Shown: piece by piece, positions 21,061-24,678 of the stretch
Numbering within the stretch: position 1 is the first letter of the stretch
Layout: each line of letters starts with the position of its first letter
Assembly: GCA_016929795.1 (NCBI GenBank)
Contig: JAFGIA010000458.1
Coordinates: 1-24,678, forward strand
Length of the DNA: 24,678 nt
From: Anaerolineae bacterium
GTDB lineage: Bacteria > Chloroflexota > Anaerolineae > JAAYZQ01
Direction: 5' to 3'
Notes under the pieces: model-generated
The model's input: only the letters and a program-made list of their open reading frames with translations
Told to the model about the DNA's origin: nothing
Database searches by the model: none
Made by a program: the position numbers and the translations under genes

Positions 21061-21249
21061 ATGAATCAGTTGAGACGATCGCGAACCAACCGCGTGATCG
21101 CAGGCGTGTGTGGTGGGCTGGGCGAGTTCTTTGGGATCGGTGCCTTCTGGTTCCGGCTGCTTTTTTTGATCCTGCTGCTGCCGGGTGGTGCTCCGGGCAT
21201 CTTGCCCTACCTGCTCTTGTGGCTCGTTATCCCCCTCGAACAGCGCTAA
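21061..21249 (+). CDS. PspC-domain small membrane protein
   Basis: A 62-residue protein that is a single PspC domain: LRRSRTNRVIAGVCGGLGEFFGI followed by a hydrophobic helix-turn-helix (about 27-58) with PYLLLWLVIPLE. PspC was named from the phage-shock response, where it helps sense inner-membrane stress; in many GC-rich bacteria such short stand-alone copies have no known role. A GGGAAGGGAG ribosome-binding site precedes the ATG. No other psp gene is nearby. There is no visible separate promoter, so it may be read from the polX transcript through the structured leader. Confidence 0.9.
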   Translation: MNQLRRSRTNRVIAGVCGGLGEFFGIGAFWFRLLFLILLLPGGAPGILPYLLLWLVIPLEQR

Positions 21250-21266
21250 ATAGCTGCACCCAAGTG

Positions 21267-21300
21267 AACCCTGACAGGTCTTCCGAGACCTGTCAGGGTT
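21267..21300. terminator. Perfect palindrome between convergent genes (probable bidirectional terminator)
   Basis: Fifteen-base arms, AACCCTGACAGGTCT and its exact reverse complement, flank a TCCG loop. It lies between the stops of the PspC gene (+) and trmI (-), where a two-way terminator is expected. Neither side has a long T-run, so termination may be partial, or the element may be an interspersed palindromic repeat co-opted for this role. Confidence 0.6.
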
Positions 21301-21306
21301 GTCTCT

Positions 21307-22173
21307 CTACTCCTCTTCTGCCTCTGCTTCTTGCGCCGCGTGCTTGAGCTGCTCGTACTTGCGGCGCCGGCGGTCGGCCCAATAGCCGCCCTGGACCACC
21401 TCGCGGCTCACCTTGCGCGCAAAGACCAGGTAGCCCGTGTGCGCCACCATCCGGTCGGCCGGGCGCAACCGCCCGGGCACCGGCTTGTAGGGGCGCACGA
21501 GCACTTCTTCGACCTCGATCGAGCCAAAGCCTTCCTGCCCTTCCAGGCCGAGTAACAGGTCGTCTACCTGGTTGGTGGTGGGCACGATGGCGCCAAAGAA
21601 ACCGCTGTCCTTGAGCGTGGCGGCGACGTGATCGAGGTAGGCCCACGGCCGCCGCAGGTCGAGAAAGAGCGCGTCGACGCCGTGCTCGTCAAACCCTTCG
21701 CCTACGTCGCGCAGCTTGAAATCGACCCTGCTGCCCAGCCCAAGCGTGTCGAGGTTCTTTTGCGCCAGCCGCAGGATGTCGGGGCGGGCCTCGTACGAAT
21801 AGACCATCCCTTCCTGCCCCACGGCCCGCGCCAGGGCCACCGTCAGCCCCCCGCTACCGCTGCCTGCCTCGACGACGCGGCTGCCGGGCATGATATTCAG
21901 GCGCATCAGGACGTAGCCAATGTCCTTGGGGAACATGATCTGTGTTGTGCGCTTGAGCTGGCGAATCAGGTCAAAGGTGCTGGGCTCGAGCACGACAAAG
22001 GAATAGCCCAGGTGTGACTTGATCTCACGCCCCAGCGGCTGTCCCAGCAGGTCATCGTGGTCGATGGTGCCCCTGTGTGTCTGGAGCCGGCCTCCCGGCC
22101 TCAAGCACACGATGAACTCTTTGCGATCCTGCCCGAGGAGCAGGACGAGGTCATTTTCTCGAGCTATGTTCAT
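21307..22173 (-). CDS. trmI: tRNA (adenine-58-N1)-methyltransferase TrmI
   Basis: A 288-residue SAM-dependent methyltransferase that forms 1-methyladenosine at position 58 of the tRNA T-loop, stabilising tRNA. An N-terminal small beta domain (FIVCLRPGGRLQTHRGTIDHDDLLG, residues 20-44 overall) is typical of TrmI, followed by the SAM-binding loop VVEAGSGSGGLT (100-111), the acidic EARP turn, and a catalytic-region DALFLDLRRPW, where many TrmI proteins have DLPxPW. The C-terminus has VAHTGYLVFARK, the expected tail, then a basic and acidic extension. The start at 22173 is chosen for the GGGAGGGAG ribosome-binding site and the conserved beginning; the reading frame continues upstream to 22287 but passes its own promoter. 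Confidence 0.92.
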   Translation of the reverse strand: MNIARENDLVLLLGQDRKEFIVCLRPGGRLQTHRGTIDHDDLLGQPLGREIKSHLGYSFVVLEPSTFDLIRQLKRTTQIMFPKDIGYVLMRLNIMPGSRVVEAGSGSGGLTVALARAVGQEGMVYSYEARPDILRLAQKNLDTLGLGSRVDFKLRDVGEGFDEHGVDALFLDLRRPWAYLDHVAATLKDSGFFGAIVPTTNQVDDLLLGLEGQEGFGSIEVEEVLVRPYKPVPGRLRPADRMVAHTGYLVFARKVSREVVQGGYWADRRRRKYEQLKHAAQEAEAEEE

Positions 22174-22216
22174 GATCTCCCTCCCGGCAGCGCGCCCCAT
22201 GGCCCGCGTGGAGCCC

Positions 22217-22245
22217 ATTATAGCCTGTCGCGCCCGTGGGGGCAA
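22217..22245 (-). promoter_or_regulatory. Promoter of trmI
   Basis: Minus-strand TTGCCC (22245-22240), 17 bp, TATAAT (22222-22217). The expected start near 22210 gives a leader of about 37 nt with a proper ribosome-binding site. It is divergent from the promoter at 22295. Confidence 0.72.
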
Positions 22246-22294
22246 CTGGTCCGCAGTGCGCGACTGGCCCGGCCCCCATCTGCTCATCTGGTTG

Positions 22295-22323
22295 TTGACC
22301 CACCGCCCAAGATATGTTATAAT
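22295..22323 (+). promoter_or_regulatory. Promoter of the two-TM/YtxH gene pair, extended -10
   Basis: TTGACC (22295-22300), 17 bp, TATAAT (22318-22323), with a TG one base upstream of the -10 box (TGTTATAAT), an extended -10 element. It is the strongest-looking promoter in the window. Start near 22330, leader about 138 nt. Confidence 0.8.
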
Positions 22324-22349
22324 CGTATCATCTCAATAAAGAGGGGGAA

Positions 22350-22382
22350 GTTGGGGTGTGTGCGGTGCCCGCACACCCCAAC
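22350..22382 (+). promoter_or_regulatory. Strong hairpin in the 5' leader of the two-TM protein gene
   Basis: GTTGGGG (22350-22356), a 2-nt bulge, TGTGCGG (22359-22365), loop TGC, then CCGCACA and CCCCAAC (22369-22382): 14 base pairs, extendable by GGGGG/CCCCC across two unpaired A residues. No T-run follows. It begins about 20 nt after the predicted transcription start. It may protect or regulate the mRNA; role unproven. Confidence 0.5.
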
Positions 22383-22467
22383 CCCCGATTATTGAGCAGA
22401 TACTTGTAATCGATTTGCATCGACGGTGCTGCTTGATTGACATCATCTTCGAATAGGAGTTGACAAT

Positions 22468-22947
22468 ATGCAAGAGAACTACCCGGTCGTCCCCACCGAC
22501 GAGCGCCTGGACGTGGAGCCACCTGAACCCCAGGGCAAGAGCAACACAGGGAGAAATATCGCCATTATTGCCGGAGTCATTGTCATCCTCGCCCTCGTCA
22601 TCCTGTCGATCTATGGCATGGCCACCCACCCCGGCGTGACTGAGGTGATCCGCGACATCGCGATCATTGTGCTCGCCCTGGTGAGCATCGTGATCGGCGT
22701 CTTTATAGTCATCCTCACCATCCAGGTGTGGCTGTTGACACGCCTGGTTCAGGACGAGATCAAGCCGATCCTCGAGTCGACGCAGCGCACGGTCAATACG
22801 CTGCGGGGCACGACGACATTCATGAGCGAAAAGATCACCAAGCCAGCCATCGAAGCGGCGAGCATCGCGGCCGGGATCAGCGCCAGTGTGCGGCAGGGGG
22901 TCAGCCTGCTGCGCGGGAACGGTCGCCGGAAGCGGGGAAAGTCATAG
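22468..22947 (+). CDS. Two-transmembrane protein of unknown function
   Basis: A 159-residue protein with a Pro/Glu-rich cytoplasmic head, two hydrophobic helices (about 31-50 and 64-90) and an amphipathic C-terminal region that ends in a very basic tail (GNGRRKRGKS). Its layout recalls DUF948-like or other small membrane-stress proteins that sit beside YtxH genes in Gram-positive bacteria, but I do not recognise a specific family. AGGAG lies about 9 nt before the ATG. It is co-transcribed with the YtxH-like gene 92 bp downstream, separated by an intercistronic hairpin. A joint role at the membrane is inference from this pairing. Confidence 0.75.
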   Translation: MQENYPVVPTDERLDVEPPEPQGKSNTGRNIAIIAGVIVILALVILSIYGMATHPGVTEVIRDIAIIVLALVSIVIGVFIVILTIQVWLLTRLVQDEIKPILESTQRTVNTLRGTTTFMSEKITKPAIEAASIAAGISASVRQGVSLLRGNGRRKRGKS

Positions 22948-22961
22948 AGTCGGATCGTTCC

Positions 22962-23001
22962 GCCTGTGCGGGCCGGGTGTGACGCGACGGCGCGCACAGG
23001 C
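22962..23001 (+). promoter_or_regulatory. Intercistronic hairpin between the two-TM and YtxH-like genes
   Basis: GCCTGTGCG (22962-22970) pairs with CGCACAGGC (22993-23001); inside, GCCG (22972-22975) pairs with CGGC (22988-22991) after a single mismatch, leaving a 12-nt loop. No T-run follows, so an mRNA-stability or partial-attenuation role is more likely than full termination. Confidence 0.4.
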
Positions 23002-23039
23002 TCACGATGAATAGATCAACAGTGAAAGGAGCCGTATCA

Positions 23040-23453
23040 ATGAGTGATGATACCTACGCCGTCGAGTTTGTAGCCGGATTTCTGATCGGTGCACTGGTGG
23101 GCGCCGCCGTAGCCCTCCTCTTTGCACCCAAGCCCGGCGAGGAGACGCGCAGCCTGATCCGCGAGAGAGGGGTCGAGCTGGGCCAGCGTGCAGGAGAGCT
23201 GCAGAGCCAGGCCAAGGAAAAGGCCGGCGAGCTGCAGAGCCAGGCCAAGGAAAAAGCCAGCGATCTGCAGAGCCAGGCCAAAGAGCGGGCCAGCACGTTG
23301 CAGAGCCAGGCCAAGGAAAAGGCTGACGAGCTGCAGAGCAAGGTCAAAAGTGCCGTCGAAGAGGGCAAGGCGACTGCGGCTCAGAAGCGACAGGAGCTCC
23401 TGTCGCAGTTGGACCAGCAGCAGTCCGACCTGCCCGACCTGGAGATCAGCTAG
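23040..23453 (+). CDS. YtxH-like protein with 11-residue repeats
   Basis: A 137-residue protein with one N-terminal membrane helix (about 10-28, FVAGFLIGALVGAAVALLF) ending in the APKPGEETR motif of YtxH (general stress) proteins. It is followed by five tandem 11-residue units of the type LQSQAKEKAGE (residues 54-108), then a charged, Gln-rich tail. Eleven-residue Lys/Glu/Ala helices are characteristic of group 3 LEA-like and other stress-linked amphipathic proteins, so the tail may lie on a membrane or coil with a partner; this is inference. ATG 23040 is chosen because AAAGGAG precedes it by 9 nt; the in-frame ATG at 23007 has no site. Confidence 0.85.
   Translation: MSDDTYAVEFVAGFLIGALVGAAVALLFAPKPGEETRSLIRERGVELGQRAGELQSQAKEKAGELQSQAKEKASDLQSQAKERASTLQSQAKEKADELQSKVKSAVEEGKATAAQKRQELLSQLDQQQSDLPDLEIS
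23199..23363 (+). repeat. Five tandem 33-bp units within the YtxH-like gene
   Basis: Units start at 23199, 23232, 23265, 23298 and 23331, each beginning (C/T)TGCAGAG and encoding an LQS(Q/K) register. The first four are nearly identical at the DNA level, the fifth is diverged after its first ten bases. Near-identity suggests recent expansion, so copy number may vary between strains. Confidence 0.85.
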
Positions 23454-23463
23454 AAGATCGGTG

Positions 23464-23523
23464 TGTCTCTTTTGTATGAAAAGGCTCCACCTTCCGGTGG
23501 AGCCTTTTCATACAAAAGAGACA
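23464..23523. terminator. Bidirectional terminator with a 28-bp perfect stem
   Basis: Two exactly complementary 28-base arms flank a TTCC loop (23492-23495). The core is a GC-rich stem (GGCTCCACC) preceded by AAAA and followed by TTTT, the form of an intrinsic terminator working on both strands. Complementarity continues past the T-tail through CATACAAAAGAGACA. It lies between the stops of the YtxH-like gene (+) and the KaiC-like gene (-). Confidence 0.9.
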
Positions 23524-23527
23524 AGTG

Positions 23528-24265
23528 CTACCCGGTGCGTCTCGGCGTGCCGCTGAGCAGGCCCTGGCGATTGCGGAAGGGCTCGAGCACGTCGACGCCG
23601 CCGCGCTTGATCTCGAAGCGGCGGATGTTCTTGTCGTGGTCGCTACCCCTCGTTTTCAGCACCGCCACGGCGCGCTGCATCACGCTGTCGATCTCGACAT
23701 AGCGGAGCAGGATCACTGAATCGACGACAAAGGCGACGCGGCCGCGGTCGCTGCGCACTACGTCTGGCCCACTGTCCTCGCTGAGGAGGATGCTGGTGAT
23801 CCCCTCGCGCCGCAGGCCGTTGATCAGGTGATTGTAATAGGCGCGCAGCTCCACCGGCTGGGTGGTGAGCGTCTGAAACTGCGTGACGCTGTCGATCACG
23901 GCACGCTTGACGCCCATGTCGCGAATGGCGCTGTTGATGGGGCTGATGGGCGACTGCAAGCTGGTAAGAAACACCTGGGGCGAGGTGAACACAACGCGCA
24001 GCATCCCCTCCTGCTCCAGCTCGCGTAGATTCCACCCATGGGTCAGCGCGTCGCGGTAGAGCGTGTGGGGAAACTGCTCAAACGTCACCAGCAACCCCGC
24101 CTCACCGTGCTGCCTGGCCCCTTCGTGCAAAAACTGCATGCCCACCGTCGTCTTGCCGGTTCCGGGCGCACCCTGAAGCAGGGCGATGGAGCCCGTGATC
24201 AAGCCACCGTCCAGCATCGCGTCGAGTCCGGAAACGCCCGTCGGTGTACGTTTCGCGTCAGCCAT
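23528..24265 (-). CDS. KaiC/RAD55-like single-domain ATPase
   Basis: A RecA-fold ATPase of 245 residues. TGVSGLDAMLDGGL (9-22) is the usual KaiC-family opening, Walker A is GAPGTGKTT (32-40), a sensor-like FEQFPHTLYRDA follows, and Walker B is in the hydrophobic strand ending RAVIDSVTQF. A basic FEIKRGGVDV segment near the end matches the KaiC domain C-terminus. Only one domain is present (clock KaiC has two), so it resembles the GvpD/RAD55/KaiC-like proteins of unknown signalling roles. ATG 24265 is chosen over GTG 24271 because AAGGAGGG is correctly spaced only for the ATG. It lies 50 bp downstream of the CooC-like gene and also has its own promoter. Confidence 0.88.
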   Translation of the reverse strand: MADAKRTPTGVSGLDAMLDGGLITGSIALLQGAPGTGKTTVGMQFLHEGARQHGEAGLLVTFEQFPHTLYRDALTHGWNLRELEQEGMLRVVFTSPQVFLTSLQSPISPINSAIRDMGVKRAVIDSVTQFQTLTTQPVELRAYYNHLINGLRREGITSILLSEDSGPDVVRSDRGRVAFVVDSVILLRYVEIDSVMQRAVAVLKTRGSDHDKNIRRFEIKRGGVDVLEPFRNRQGLLSGTPRRTG

Positions 24266-24309
24266 GTTCACTCCCTCCTTGTGAATCTGATCCGCTCACC
24301 ACCATGTCT

Positions 24310-24338
24310 ATTATCTCACATTGCAGCCAAACGGTCAA
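24310..24338 (-). promoter_or_regulatory. Promoter of the KaiC-like gene, inside the end of the CooC-like gene
   Basis: Minus-strand TTGACC (24338-24333), 17 bp, GATAAT (24315-24310). The -35 box is in the last codons of the upstream gene and the -10 box directly follows its stop codon. Start near 24303, giving a leader of about 38 nt with a strong ribosome-binding site. Confidence 0.6.
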
Positions 24339-24678
24339 CAATGCCCCGCGCTCTTTCCACCAGTTCGGGCGCCATGTCAAACACGGCCACGCCCTGCCTG
24401 TCGGCCTCGATGGCGTCGGCATCGCTCGGCAGAAAGCCGAGGAGCTCGAACTCGGGCAGCTCGCCGGCGATAAAGAGCTCATCTTCGGGCGTGCGGATCT
24501 TGTTGCCCACGGCATAGAGCCGCTTGATGCGCAGGTCGTGCGCCAGGCCGGCAATGGCGTGCGCCGTTTGCAGGCTGCGCTGGCCGGGCTCGACGACGAC
24601 GACCAGCGCGTCGACCGCTTCGGCCGTGCCGCGCCCCAGGTGCTCGATGCCCGCCTCCATGTCGAGGATCAACACCTC
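24316..24678 (-). CDS. CooC/MinD-like P-loop ATPase, C-terminal part only
   Basis: The last 120 residues of a protein that begins outside the window. ILDMEAGIEHLGRGT is the switch/Walker B region characteristic of CooC, the nickel-inserting ATPase of carbon monoxide dehydrogenase maturation, within the SIMIBI (MinD/ParA) class. VDALVVVVEPGQRSLQTA and LYAVGNKI are the following strands and the guanine/adenine-specific N-K motif. The Walker A would be upstream and cannot be checked. No CO dehydrogenase gene is seen, so a different metalloprotein or partitioning target is possible. Confidence 0.8.
   Translation of the reverse strand, partial: EVLILDMEAGIEHLGRGTAEAVDALVVVVEPGQRSLQTAHAIAGLAHDLRIKRLYAVGNKIRTPEDELFIAGELPEFELLGFLPSDADAIEADRQGVAVFDMAPELVERARGIVDRLAAM

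Noticed and set aside
23199..23363. 33-bp direct repeats as a CRISPR array
   Set aside because: Units are contiguous with no spacers and stay in frame as protein repeats.

Overview
The window reads as chromosomal DNA from a GC-rich, free-living bacterium, most likely a Chloroflexota (Anaerolineae/Caldilineae-like). That placement is inferred from gene content and style: a STAND-ATPase/TPR regulator ending in a SARP-type (wHTH-BTAD) module, multi-PAS/GAF kinases, a TrmI tRNA methyltransferase, a PHP-containing family X polymerase, and an SH3b protein on a Pro/Thr stalk. I see no rRNA, tRNA, CRISPR array, transposase or phage gene.

Layout. (1) 1-935 (-): KAS III-like synthase, cut by the window edge. 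(2) 1194-4466 (-): large MalT/SARP-type regulator, divergent from (3) 4650-5831 (+): queG, epoxyqueuosine reductase. (4) 5994-8312 (+): a single polypeptide joining a cyclic-nucleotide-binding-like domain, a complete acetate/propionate kinase and a PduL-type phosphotransacylase; this is the most unusual gene here. (5) 8345-15155 (-): a five-gene, tightly coupled phosphorelay operon (membrane PAS/PAS/GAF kinase, response regulator, sensorless kinase, response regulator, hybrid kinase), with no DNA-binding output domain. (6) 15388-18456 (+): three overlapping genes for a 2-hydroxyacid-dehydrogenase-like protein, a YcaQ-like DNA glycosylase and an alpha/beta hydrolase. (7) 18592-21249 (+): polX, an SH3b membrane protein and a small PspC protein. 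(8) 21307-22173 (-): trmI, divergent from (9) 22468-23453 (+): a two-TM protein and a YtxH-like protein with 11-residue repeats. (10) 23528-24678 (-): a KaiC/RAD55-like ATPase behind a CooC/MinD-like ATPase that runs off the window.

Regulation is unusually readable. Nine promoters share one form, a TTG-type -35 box, exactly 17 bp, and a TATAAT (once GATAAT) -10 box. At queG, the dehydrogenase gene and the MalT-like gene the -10 box lies only 6-9 nt before the start codon, so these mRNAs should be leaderless or nearly so. Three divergent promoter pairs (near 4.5, 15.3 and 22.2 kb) and two perfect palindromes between convergent genes (21.28 and 23.49 kb) punctuate the region. Several long 5' leaders carry strong predicted hairpins.

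How the genes fit together. The kinase-PduL fusion would turn acyl-CoA into acid plus ATP in one protein, suggesting fermentative or substrate-level ATP formation under ligand control. QueG and TrmI act on tRNA. PolX and the YcaQ-like protein point to DNA repair. The kinase cluster looks like a stand-alone signalling relay.
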